This document shows, in pieces, positions 40,471-49,701 of a DNA stretch of 64,000 bases. Under the pieces are notes generated by a model. The model saw only the letters and a program-made list of their open reading frames with translations, did no database searches and was not told where the DNA came from. Numbering within the stretch: the first letter of the stretch is position 1; the number at the start of each line of letters is the position of its first letter. Source of the DNA: UTCFX2 sp963726375 (GTDB taxonomy: Bacteria; Chloroflexota; Anaerolineae; Anaerolineales; UBA4823); contig CAVSCE010000004.1 in NCBI GenBank assembly GCA_963726375.1, positions 1 through 64,000 on the forward strand, written 5' to 3'. A program made the translations under genes and the position numbers.

Positions 40471-43092
40471 ATGAGCACGATTTCAAAGCACCCAACTGGT
40501 CGCGGCGGCCTTGCTGGCGCTGGGATTGACCGTCCAGCCGGCTCACGGCAGGTTCGTTCAGCAGACGAGCGCCCAGACCCTTGAAGCCGCCGCCCCGCTC
40601 GCCCCGGGCGACCTGGACCCATCGTTCGGGGAGGACGGGCTGGTGACGACCGACATGAACCGCAACAGCGAAGGGGATGCGCTCGTTTTGCAGCCTGACG
40701 GCAAGATCGTCTTGGCGGGAAGAGTCGTTTCCGGGATGGGCACGGGCGAGCTGTCTGCAAAGTACGATTTCGCGCTGATTCGCTATAACAGCGGCGGAGA
40801 GCTGGACGAGACCTTCGGCGCGGACGGGCGGGTAAGCACCGATTTCGGCGATACGGACGATATCGCCTACTGCTCTAGCCCTGCAGGACGACGGCAAGAT
40901 CATCGCGGCCGGAAGCTCGTTCCCAGCTGGACCCTTCGGCAATCAATATGCCTGCGCGATCGCCCGGTATCACGAGGACGGGAAGCTGGACAATTTATTC
41001 GGGGACAGAAGGGAAAGCGACGTAATCTTGTGGAATGGCGGCTGCAATGCGGTCGCCTTGCAGCCCGACGGAAAGATCGTCGCGGCCGGGGGCTCTCCAA
41101 TGAGTTGATCCAGAATAAATGGGGCATCGGTCTGCTGCGGTTCAACAGCGACGGAAGCCTGGACGATACATAATTCGGCGATGGACGGCTTCGCCAGGGT
41201 ACCTTTACCGAGACTTTCAATTGGGGGTTAAATCTATTCATACACTCCGAGGCAGGATCATCGCGGCAGGAGGAGCAGACAAATATCCATTACAAGAATT
41301 CGCGTTGGTACGGTATGACAGCGACGGGAACCTGGACGCCGAATTTGGGACGGATGGAATCGCGATGACAGCCTATCGGAGAACAAAACATAAGTTTCGA
41401 CGCCGCACTCCAACCGGACGGCAAAATCCTGATGACGGGGATCGCGGGCTATGAAGGCCGCAACGCCTTTTCTGTCGTGCGCTTCAACAGCGACGGAAGG
41501 TGGACACCGACTTCGGCACAAACGGGAGGACGATCACCGACTTCGGCGGGTATGGAGGCTATGGGACAGCCATCCTGGTGCAGCCCGACGAAAAGATCGT
41601 GGTCACTGGAGAATGCTATAGTAACGTTCTAAAATTTGCGCTGGCGCGCTATGACAGCGACGGCGGATTGGACGAAAACTTTTGGGTCGGACGGCAAAGC
41701 AACCGCCGAGATGGGAGGCGATGGTGAAATCAATGACGGTGCGCTGCAGCCAGACGGAAAAATCATCGTGACGGGATTTGCGACCAATCAAATCAACGTC
41801 TCGAACGTGATCCTCGCCCGATTTGACAGCATCGGCGCCTTGACATCGATTTTGGTGCGGACGGTTTGGTTACGACCAAATATCCCGGCAGCTTCGATAA
41901 GGCCTATGCGCTGGCCTTGCAGCCCGACGGCAAGCCGGTGGTGGCAGGCGCCTCGAGCGGCGGCGCATTACGCCGTCTACTCGCTTTCCCGCTACAACCT
42001 GGACGGCAGCCCGGACGAGGGCTTCGGGGTCGACGGCGTGGCGTTTACGACGATCCAATGGAGGGGCGGCCACGGGTACACGGTCGCGATCCAGCCTGAC
42101 GAAAAGATCGTAGTTGCAGGCGACACATACGACGGCGTGGTGGCTTTTGGCTTCGGGCTGGCAAGGTTCAACGGCGACGGCAGCCTCGACACCAGGATTT
42201 GGGAGCAACGGCACGGTCGCGACGGATTTCGAGGGTTCTCAGGGAGGCGGCACTTCCATTGCGCTTCAATCCGACGGGATGATCCTCGTCGCGGGTTGGG
42301 CTGGCAATTCTATTTCTTCATCTGTGGACTTTACGCTGTGTCGCTACGACAGCAGCGGCAGTTTGGATCCCTCCTTCGGGGACGGCGGTAAAGTCCAGAC
42401 CGATTTTAATGGTCGCGACGGACGGAGCCGGCGCCCTGGCGATCCAGCCCGACGGAAAAATCGTCAGCGGTCGGCGCTACGAACAGCGGCGAATGGTACA
42501 GCTCTGATTTTGCCCTGGTCCGCTACAACGGCGACGGTCACTGGACACCGAATTCGGGATCGGGCGGCAAGGTGACGACCGATTTCGACGGCGACGATTA
42601 CGCCCAGGCCGTAGCGCTCCAGCCTGACGGCAAGATCCTGGTGGCGGGCCTCAGCGGCGGGAGCTCGATCCTGGCGCGCTACAACCCGGACGGGAGCCTG
42701 GACGAGACCTTCGGCGAAGAGGGCGAAGCGAGCGGTATTTTTGGGAGCGGCAGAAAAACAGGTTCAGCCGCTGGCGCGCTGGATTTCGGTCGGTCGGCTG
42801 CGCGGTTCAGTACGACGGCAGGATCCTGCTGGGGGGCGCCAGCGGAAACGACTTCGGGCTGGCGCGCTACGACGAAGACGGGGAGCTGGATGAGACGTTC
42901 GGCGCGGGCGGCGTGGTCACGACGGATTTCGGCGGGAGCGCGGACCAGCTCGCCGCGCTGGCGGTGCAATCGGACGGGAAGGCCGTCGCGGCGGGGTACA
43001 CGGATAAAAGCGGCACGAACGACTTTGCGGCGGCGCGCTATTTTGCCGCCCCGGAGCCGAAGCAGGTCTATCTGCCGGTGGTGAGGAGGTAA
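40471..43092 (+). CDS. Secreted delta-60 repeat protein, frameshifted
   Basis: The ATG at 40471 follows GGAGGAGGCAGGG. After a frame change at about 40492 the signal peptide reads LVAAALLALGLTVQPAHG. There are about fourteen units of about 58-60 residues: LDPSFGEDGLVTTD, ALVLQPDGKIVLAGRVV, FALIRYNSGGELDETFGADG. The QPDGKI(V/I)xxG core is found at about 40690, 40890, 41065, 41410, 41580, 41750, 41925, 42095, 42265, 42450, 42620, 42800 and 42965. The end is PKQVYLPVVRR at 43092. Beta-propeller-like, extracellular. About 870 residues. Frame changes every few hundred bases. Confidence 0.82.
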
Positions 43093-43104
43093 TTAAGATT
43101 TAAT

Positions 43105-43165
43105 GATTGAACCGCGAAGGGCTCAAAGGAGTATTTTAAAGAAAGACTGAAACGCAAATGAATAA
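43105..43165. repeat. Family A repeat (GATTGAACCGCGAAGGGC)
   Basis: GATTGAACCGCGAAGGGCTC, then AAAGGAG, and GACTGAAACGCAAATG. Located just after the delta-60 gene. Confidence 0.65.
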
Positions 43166-43317
43166 ATATGCAGCACAAAGTCATTTCTTCCAGCCCGGCA
43201 CTTTCCCGGATCGATAGACGCTTGTTTTCGAGCTGCAATCTCTGAATAATAATTGTGGCGGCATCGGATCAGATCCACTTTTTTGGTGGCAAAAGTCAGA
43301 ACGTAAAGGAGGGGTGT

Positions 43318-44606
43318 ATGAAAGCAAAAACCTGCCTCGGTTTGATTTCGACTTCTGTCGTCCTCTTCGCTGCTTTCACCGCTTCCACAGGCTCCGGCAA
43401 GGATCTCTCGGTTTCAAGCGTACCGTCTCCTACAATCCCTTATATGTCGGATTTCATCCCAATTCGAATTGACGACAAACCAAATGAAAGCACGGCCGTC
43501 GCCTACAACAGCGTGCACGATGAGTTCCTGGTCGTATGGGTCGACAAGCAGGACGACTTCACCTGGGATATCTGGGGCCGCAGGATCAGCGGCAGCGGCA
43601 TCCCGGACCCCCACACTTTCTGCATCGCAACTATGGAAAGCGCTCACCTGGACCACCCGGACGTGGCCTACAGCCCGATCCAGGACCAGTATTTCGTGGT
43701 CTTCGAAGGCTACGGCGATCCGGACACTGAAATCTACGCAGTTGCGTTGGATTACGACGGGAACAATATCAGCTCCTGGATCAACGTGGATGTCTGGGTA
43801 TTCAACCAGATGCATCCGGCTGTGGCCTACAACAGCGAAGATGACGAGTACCTGGTCGTCTATTCTTCCCAGACAGCCACACAATCAGAATATGACGTTT
43901 GGGGGGCTCTATTCGACGCCGGCAATTTCGATACCTGGATTCAAAAAAAGATCGCGCCTTATGACAGCAATCAGAGCTGGAACATCAAAATGCCAGACGT
44001 CGCCTTCAACAAGGATGAAAACCATTATTTGCTGACATACACCAAGGTGAGGAGCGATCACAACCCGGATTACGTTGCCTCCAGGCTTATCTCTGCGGAT
44101 TTGAATACCATCTCTGCGGAGACGAATCTGAAAATGCTGTCATTCGACGCCGAAACTGCGGTCGCAGCCGGGCAAAATGAATTTATGGTCGTCTGGGGTT
44201 TCAATTATATGAACGCCAGGCGACGTTAATTCCGGGGGGACGCCCCTCGGACCGTCGGAAGGGATTTTCTTTTCGACCCAGACTTACCCTTTCATGACGC
44301 TGCATCCGCAGGTATCCGCCAGCGCGCTTGGGTATTGGATCGTCTGGATGCGCCACAATGCGTCCGACCCCAGCGCCTCGGATATCTACGGGAATTTTAT
44401 CCCGATGGGCTCCGACCAGGCCGCCGGGGCTGAGTACGCCGTCGAACTTATTCATTCAGTATCAGGGGGATCCATCGATCGCCTGCCGCTGGTGGGGCAC
44501 CTGTTTCGCGGCTGAGACCTGGACCGACCCGCACGCCCTCGACAAAGAAATCCTCGGTCGCTTCATCGGGCCGCATTCGGTCTATCTGCCGGTAGTGAGG
44601 AGGTAG
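43318..44606 (+). CDS. Secreted repeat protein of unknown function, frameshifted near its end
   Basis: The start at 43318 (MKAKTCLGLISTSVVLFAAF) follows AAGGAGGGG; signal peptide to about residue 25. The body holds about six units based on AVAYNSVHDEFLVVWVDKQD, DVAYSPIQDQYFVVFEGYGD, AVAYNSEDDEYLVVYSSQ, DVAFNKDENHYLLTYTKV, AVAAGQNEFMVVWGFNY. Each is an 'A-V-A-Y-N-x-x-x-D-E-Y/F-L-V-V-W' strand pair like propeller blades. Frame changes near 44215 and 44470. The end is GRFIGPHSVYLPVVRR, again the shared motif. About 425 residues. Confidence 0.75.
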
Positions 44607-44617
44607 ACCGAATAGAG

Positions 44618-44670
44618 ATTGAACCGCAAAGGACGCAGAGAGTACCATGATTGAACCTTTTTTTCTGTGT
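44618..44670. repeat. Family A repeat (GATTGAACCGCAAAGGACGC)
   Basis: GATTGAACCGCAAAGGACGC then AGAG, followed by a second GATTGAACC. It lies immediately after the third propeller-type gene. Confidence 0.7.
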
Positions 44671-44690
44671 TGATCTCCGTCCTTAAGAAA

Positions 44691-44725
44691 AAAGCTCCCC
44701 GTTTCCAATGTTCACGGGGAGCTTT
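44691..44725. terminator. Bidirectional intrinsic terminator between convergent genes
   Basis: AAAGCTCCCCGT at 44691-44702, an 11-base loop, and ACGGGGAGCTTT at 44714-44725. A-rich on the left, T-rich on the right. It separates the convergent gene ends at 44606 and 44747. Confidence 0.88.
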
Positions 44726-44746
44726 GTTATGCTGGGATTCAATCGA

Positions 44747-45813
44747 TTACGGCAGAGAGGGATTGTTCTCGGCGAAATATTCGTGGTTGTCTGCGTTCAT
44801 GACGGCTTGATCGGGATCGTGTCAGCCAGAGCCCTGGCGCCGGTTTGCCCGTAGACGTAATCGTCGGTATCTGCCACCACTGTGAAGTGGCTCATCTCGT
44901 GGATCAGCGTGCCGCCCTGTGAGTCCGTGCCGGACAGCGGCACCTGCCAGAAGACTTTGCAGAGGTAGATGTTGTATGGTCTGTCGGGATACACGTAGGC
45001 GAAATAATTCTGCTTGCACTTGCAGTCGAACGTCACTCCGGCGTTGTCCCAGGCGTCGGAGATGCTGGTGAAATGGGTTTTGGCTGTGTTGTAAAGCGGG
45101 TTGAGGAATGCGCCGAACCATTCCGTGTAGCGTGCGTGCCGCTGGGATGCGCGATCAAATAGTTCTCCGATTCGGAGGCGTAGGTTTTAGCCTGAGTGCG
45201 GGCTTGGTAAGAATGGTACTGCTGGGCCGTGGTGCAGGCATTGAACGAGGTGCCGCCTGGCGCAGGTGGAGGCGGTGGAGTGGGTCTGACCTTCGCTGCG
45301 CGGCCTTCAACTTTAAGGCTGATCGGCTCGGAGGTCAGCGTTTCTCGATTTTTTGAGCTGCTGCCCTTCTCGTCGTACAGGTCATACGCCGCGACGGCAT
45401 AAGCGACCGCGTACTGCCCCGTGCCGGACAGGTCGTAATAGTCGCCCAGGTTGACCTCATAAACAGCGCTTTCCCCGCTTTTCAGGGTCAAATAATCGCT
45501 GCCGGTGGGGGCGGGGCGCTTGTAGATGGCTCCGGTGTAAGCGACAGGCGCGCCGTCCAGCCTGACCGCAAAAATCGGCTCCTCCACCCCGCCGCTGGGG
45601 GTGTACCACTTCAGGATGCGCTCGGAGTGCCGGGTCGGATTGAAATACGTGACGGTCACCAGCACGTCTTCCGAAGCGCTGTATTCGCTCTGCGGCGCTG
45701 CTCAGGCTGACGACCAGGCCGTCCTTCGGGGCTGCCCCGACGGAGCTGAAGATGAGCAGAGATGCGAGCAGGAGAGCTAGAATTAGGACAAACTGCTGAC
45801 GAAATTTGTTCAT
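44747..45813 (-). CDS. Secreted M35-like (aspzincin) metalloendopeptidase, frameshifted
   Basis: The start at 45813 after AAAGGAGAAG gives a signal peptide (MNKFRQQFVLILALLLASLL). The N-terminal beta domain reads VTYFNPTRHSERILKWYTPS, PIFAVRLDGAPVAYTGAIYK, GDYYDLSGTGQYAVAY. A Pro-rich linker and the catalytic part follow: STRFTTQPKPISPASP, FDCKCKQNYFAYVYPD, IYLCKVFWQVPL, then GTLIHEMSHFTVVADTDDYVYG with HEMSH as the zinc site and the following Asp as third ligand in aspzincins. The last frame change near 44815 restores ADNHEYFAENNPSLP at the end. Another lies near 45665 and near 45100. About 350 residues. Lys-specific or broad endopeptidase acting outside the cell. Confidence 0.85.
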
Positions 45814-45898
45814 GGATTCTTCTCCTTTTTTTGGGGGATGGGGTTATCTTATCATATTTGTCTTTATCGACATCATCAATTTGCTTCCTTCATTCAGC

Positions 45899-45904
45899 TA
45901 TAAT
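45899..45904 (+). promoter_or_regulatory. Candidate -10 element of the Mut7-C gene
   Basis: Perfect TATAAT at 45899-45904 in an AT-rich stretch, 46 bases before the start codon. The -35 region (TCAATT at 45877) is poor. Confidence 0.4.
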
Positions 45905-45950
45905 GACATTGTTCATTTAGTATTTCTTGCTTGCATGAAGAACCCAAGCC

Positions 45951-46694
45951 ATGATTTGGAAAACCGCCTGTTTCCATTTCTCCGGCTCATTGAATGACTT
46001 ACTGCCCCTCGCGAAGCGGCACGGACGGGTCGCGATCGATTTCAAAGGGGATCAATCGGTCAAGCACCTGTTCGAATCCTGCGGAGTGCCGCACACCGAA
46101 GTCGAACGGGTTGTCGTCAACGGAACACCAGTCAGCCAGGGTTATATCGTCCAGGACGGCGACCGGGTCGAGATATTCCCTTTCAGCTGCCCGCAATCGC
46201 TTGAGACCGGACCGGAAGACCGGCCCGCCTCACCCCGCTTCGTGCTGGACAATCACCTGGGCAAGCTGGCGGTCTACCTGCGCCTGCTCGGCTTCGATGT
46301 GATCTATCGCAGCGACCTGCAGGATGAAGAGCTGGCACGCATCTCCAGCCAGGAGCAGCGCGCGCTGCTGACGCGCGACCGGCGCCTGCTGATGCGTTCG
46401 GTTGTGACCCGGGGTTACCTTGTGCGTTCTCTCCTCCCCCCTCAGCAGGTCGTAGAAGTATTAACCCGATACGATCTCTTTTCAGCCATCACCCCTTTTG
46501 GGCGCTGCGTGCACTGCAATGCCCTGCTGCAACCGGTTTCCAAAGAAGAGGTCCTGGACCGCCTGCAGCCGCTCACCCGCCTCTACTTCGACGAATTTCA
46601 GCTCTGCCCATCCTGCCGCCAGGTCTACTGGAAAGGCTCGCATTATTTGCACGCCCAGGAATTCATCCAGGAGCTGCGCAAGCGAGCCGGGTGA
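45951..46694 (+). CDS. Mut7-C RNase protein with N-terminal ubiquitin-like domain
   Basis: Intact, 247 residues. Residues about 1-85 form the ThiS/MoaD-like Mut7-C ubiquitin domain (KHLFESCGVPHTEVERVVVN, YIVQDGDRVEIFPF). Residues about 95-245 are the Mut7-C PIN-like RNase (FVLDNHLGKLAVYLRLLGFD, LLTRDRRLLMRSVVTRGYL, with the acid D of LDNHLGKLA and RDR), followed by a zinc ribbon CVHCNALLQPVSKE and CPSCRQVYWKGSHY. It probably cleaves RNA in vivo; no target is known. It ends by a GTGA overlap with the next reading frame. Confidence 0.92.
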   Translation: MIWKTACFHFSGSLNDLLPLAKRHGRVAIDFKGDQSVKHLFESCGVPHTEVERVVVNGTPVSQGYIVQDGDRVEIFPFSCPQSLETGPEDRPASPRFVLDNHLGKLAVYLRLLGFDVIYRSDLQDEELARISSQEQRALLTRDRRLLMRSVVTRGYLVRSLLPPQQVVEVLTRYDLFSAITPFGRCVHCNALLQPVSKEEVLDRLQPLTRLYFDEFQLCPSCRQVYWKGSHYLHAQEFIQELRKRAG

Positions 46695-46720
46695 AGGATA
46701 ACTTAGCCGAGGAGCAGGCC

Positions 46721-46885
46721 ATGGTTGATGAAGTTGACCAGGCGACCCAAAAAGATCTGACCGGGCTCTCGACAAATAGCAAGCAAATCATGGCGACCAT
46801 CAACCAGCACATTCTCCCGGAATACAAGCCGGACGAGGTTGTCGCTTCGATCCTCGAGCTGCTGAATATGGTGGCCAGCAAATGA
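46721..46885 (+). CDS. Small protein of unknown function, 54 residues
   Basis: ATG at 46721 with GAGGA at 7-base spacing. Reads MVDEVDQATQKDLTGLSTNS, KQIMATINQHILPEYKPDEV, VASILELLNMVASK. An upstream in-frame GTG at 46691 overlapping the previous stop is possible but less likely. Two amphipathic helices, no motif recognised. It directly follows the Mut7-C gene and is likely co-transcribed. Confidence 0.6.
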   Translation: MVDEVDQATQKDLTGLSTNSKQIMATINQHILPEYKPDEVVASILELLNMVASK

Positions 46886-47049
46886 TCTAATCCGATAGAG
46901 CGAATACCCTGACCAGGCACGTCGCCACGTCCGGCGCTCCCACATCTCCATAATGGCGTGGTGTTCGGACCGGAGTGGTCGCTCGCTGCGGTTTACCCGG
47001 CGGACTTTACCGAAAATCCTGGCGCCGATATCGAGCAGAATCGAAAGCC

Positions 47050-47763
47050 GTGCTGGGCGAGGTTTTTGTGGAAGAGGGGCTGCAGAAGGTCGCCGACGCC
47101 GGAACCGCCGTCAGGATCAGCGCGGTGGGGATCGCCGCGGCTGCCAGCGACGCGACCCGGGCAGTGGACGCGGCGGTGGCGGCTGACCGGATTTCACGCC
47201 TGGGTCAGGCAGTAGCCGAGGCAGGCGCGGCGGACATAAACCAGGGCGAAGAGATGCTGGCTGTCTCCGAAGACGTCAGCCTGATGAGCGCGCTGGTCGG
47301 ATTGATGAGCGCCAGAGACATGGAACACGGGCTGGAGCTGGCCCGAGTGGCAGGCGAGCTTTGGACCGTCAGCGGCGTGGTCGATACGCTCCAGATGCCG
47401 GTTTTGACCGATTTTCTGGAAAGCCGCGGGGTCCTGCTGAAAGAGATGGCCGTCGAGCAGGTGCTGCGTTCGGCAAGAAGGAGCAGCCTGTCCCAGGTCA
47501 TGGCCGAAACGGGCGAGAGGGTGGCTGCCCTGGGCGAAAACGAGGTCGCCGTAGGCGTAGGGCGGATGGTGGTCGCGGATGTGATGGCAGACCGGGCCGA
47601 AGAGCTCGATGCAGCCAGCATGGACCTGGCAGCACGAGGCATGATAGAGATGGAAGCCTCTCAGGCAGCCGCGCAGGCGGCCAGAGAGATGGCGCTGGAA
47701 GGAATCGCCGATATCGCCGTGGGCTCAGCCGAGATCGGTGAAGCAGCCGCAAAAACGGAATGA
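47050..47763 (+). CDS. Helical protein of unknown function, shorter paralogue of 33373-34454
   Basis: Suggested GTG start at 47050 (MLGEVFVEEGLQKVADAG); the N-terminus is uncertain. The core is nearly the same as the first copy: AVRISAVGIAAAASDATRAV, AVAEAGAADINQGEEMLAVS, EDVSLMSALVGLMSARDMEH, VGVGRMVVADVMADRAEEL, GMIEMEASQAAAQAAREMA, ending EAAAKTE at 47763. It lacks both the Lys/Pro-rich N-terminal region and the GAFLTKQLESFREFPP tail of the first copy. About 235 residues. The base sequence matches the first copy at about 90% by eye (for example 33705-33920 vs 47262-47475), so it is a fairly recent duplication. Function unknown. Confidence 0.72.
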   Translation: MLGEVFVEEGLQKVADAGTAVRISAVGIAAAASDATRAVDAAVAADRISRLGQAVAEAGAADINQGEEMLAVSEDVSLMSALVGLMSARDMEHGLELARVAGELWTVSGVVDTLQMPVLTDFLESRGVLLKEMAVEQVLRSARRSSLSQVMAETGERVAALGENEVAVGVGRMVVADVMADRAEELDAASMDLAARGMIEMEASQAAAQAAREMALEGIADIAVGSAEIGEAAAKTE

Positions 47764-47938
47764 TCGTCGCGCGCACCTCGGTCAAGAAACAGGAATTGTG
47801 AGCTGAAAAACCTGGCTCAGGGGAGGCAACCTTTCTGCTCTGCTGGCAGTGGCGCTTCGCGCAGCAGTCAGGCGAAATTGAAATGGACAGCAGCTAGCAT
47901 TGAGCCGACGGAGCAGCTGCAGGGAGGTTAGCAGATTG
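47764..47938. other. Intergenic, no gene seen
   Basis: Between the convergent helical gene and the CoA-binding gene. No hairpin with a T tract is obvious. Confidence 0.4.
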
Positions 47939-48430
47939 CTATCTGATGCGGTGAAAACCAAGCACACCAAACATCACCCGCATCATCGAATGTCCAAAAT
48001 CCGGTTTCAGGTATTGATTCGGGCAGGCGCCCGGGATCACCGCAATCCCATTTTCACGGCACATCTGGACTGCCTCCTGCGAGACGCTGGTCATGGAGGC
48101 TGCCAGACCGGGCCTGGTGCCCATCATGCAGTGCATCCAGACGTGCTTGACACCCAGGTCAACACACTGCTGGACGATCTGCTCGGTGACTTTGGGATTG
48201 GCGAGAATGAACACGGCATCCGGCCTCTCCGGGATGGACTTCAGGTCCGGGTAGCAGGGATCGCCTTCGAAAGCTGCCAGGCGCGGATTGACGGCGCTGA
48301 CGGAATATCCTGCCGACTTGAACTTGCGGTAGCCCAGGTTGCAGCCCGTCTCGCGTTTGTCGGATACGCCGACGACCGCGATCTTTTTCTGGGCAAGAAA
48401 ATCTTTTACCAGGGGATCAATTTTCGACAC
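47939..48430 (-). CDS. CoA-binding protein (YccU type)
   Basis: Intact, 163 residues. Rossmann-like CoA-binding fold of the succinyl-CoA synthetase N-domain type: KKIAVVGVSDKRETGCNLGY, AGYSVSAVNPRLAAFEGDPC, ERPDAVFILANPKVTEQIV, KHVWMHCMMGTRPG, VIPGACPNQYLKPDFGHSMM. Probably GTG start at 48430 with AAGGGAG before it. Single-domain proteins of this type are widespread and bind CoA; the physiological role is not settled. Confidence 0.92.
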   Translation of the reverse strand: MSKIDPLVKDFLAQKKIAVVGVSDKRETGCNLGYRKFKSAGYSVSAVNPRLAAFEGDPCYPDLKSIPERPDAVFILANPKVTEQIVQQCVDLGVKHVWMHCMMGTRPGLAASMTSVSQEAVQMCRENGIAVIPGACPNQYLKPDFGHSMMRVMFGVLGFHRIR

Positions 48431-48566
48431 AGGAGCTCCCTTCGTCCCTTCTATTTATACGCACAATCCATAGAAACCGGCTGCCTGTGCGAAAAATGAC
48501 TGCGCAGGCATCAACCGCCAGGGGCTTGCACTGCATGGTCGTAGATTCAGGCTGTTCGAGGACAGC

Positions 48567-49203
48567 TTATCCCAGCGTCGGGATTCGCCTGGTCAGCTCT
48601 GCCCAGCCATCGCCGGTCGCCGCCTGGATGAGCTGCCTGACTCCCGCAAACACAGGCGGGGGCATCCCCATTTGCCAGATGCGAACCAGGTTCTCCCGGT
48701 CGTTGTCGCCGATCAAGGGGAACAGCCACCGGATCGCTTCCGGGAAACGTTCCTGCGGCACGGTAGTTGACATGAGGCCAACTGCCTTGCTCTGGTCGGT
48801 CATGGACAGGCGCTCCCGGATGAGGCGGTAGACATGGGCGTCTTCCTTTGCAAGGTGGATGTCCAGATGGAACTTGAAGGATGCGCTGGCGCGTGCCGTT
48901 TCTAAAGCGTCGTGCGCCGCGGCGGCTTTATCTAAAGCCTCGAACGCAGCGTCCAGGCCGTGGTGGTCTTGAATGTAAGCCTCGGCGACAGAAGGCGCAA
49001 CCGTCTCCAACGCGGGGAAGATAGCCAGCTCCTCACCATGAGCATGCCAGACAAGCATCTCGTTGAAGAACCGGAAGCGCTCGATCGTCGGTTCGAGCCC
49101 CGCTTTGCCGCGCGCCGAGTTCGAGCGCCGCGGCATCGATGATGCTCATGTCGCGCCGGAAGCCATTGTGGAATGCCATTACAGCATCAAGTGGTTCTGT
49201 CAT
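48567..49203 (-). CDS. Hemerythrin-like domain protein, one frameshift
   Basis: Start at 49203 (MTEPLDAVMAFHNGFRRDMS) behind GGAGGAAGG. The chain changes frame near 49110 into LEPTIERFRFFNEMLVWHAH. Iron-ligand candidates are the His of AFHNGF, HAHGEE, QDHHGLDAAFEAL and FHLDIHLAKEDAHVY, in the order of a hemerythrin di-iron site. The C-terminal half (PEAIRWLFPLIGDNDRENLV, RIWQMGMPPPVFAG) is typical of cation-binding hemerythrin HHE proteins with a second helical part. About 210 residues. A role in oxygen or nitric oxide sensing or iron handling is plausible. Confidence 0.85.
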
Positions 49204-49600
49204 GATTCCTTCCTCCTTTTTTGATTTTTAGCCCCGTCCGAAAGTTTCGTCCACATTGCCGGGTTTGTGCCGTCCTTTCCTGGTTTGCTTTTGGCTCGAC
49301 CCGACACCCAAATTTGGGATGAAGCAGAGCGCCCTTTGCTTTCAACAGCGATAAATCGATTGTTTCCGCAGAAGAACCGCAGAATGGTCGTTGAGCTGTC
49401 CACCCCCATGAGCTGCGCCAGCTCTTATGTTAGTCCAACCGCTTGAAATTGAAAAGGGGTTAAAGTGATCGCAGCTGGCGCTTGCGGCTGATGACCCGGC
49501 AGGCTGCGAGCGTCCGGTGAAACCGGACCGGAAGATTGCGTCGGTTGGTGTATTGCCTTCATCACCGGCCATTTTTCGACAGGTGCAGGAGTCCTCATTC
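49204..49600. other. Region of about 400 bases without a convincing gene
   Basis: On the minus strand, short frames such as PVMKAIHQPTQSSGPVSPDA and MGVDSSTTILRFFCGNNRFI occur but do not join into a plausible gene. A small inverted repeat, CGTCCGGTGAAACCGGACCGG, lies near 49510. Possibly a decayed gene. Confidence 0.35.
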
Positions 49601-49630
49601 TTGACAATCATCTCTTTACTGGTGTACACT
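49601..49630 (+). promoter_or_regulatory. Promoter of the membrane/DUF4332 gene
   Basis: TTGACA at 49601-49606, 18-base spacer, TACACT at 49625-49630, about 70 bases before the ATG at 49702. Confidence 0.7.
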
Positions 49631-49701
49631 TAATAAATCGTTAATCTTGCAGTGCAGTTGTTGTATAATCCATCAATTAAATTTTAGTCAAAGGAGGCAA
49701 T

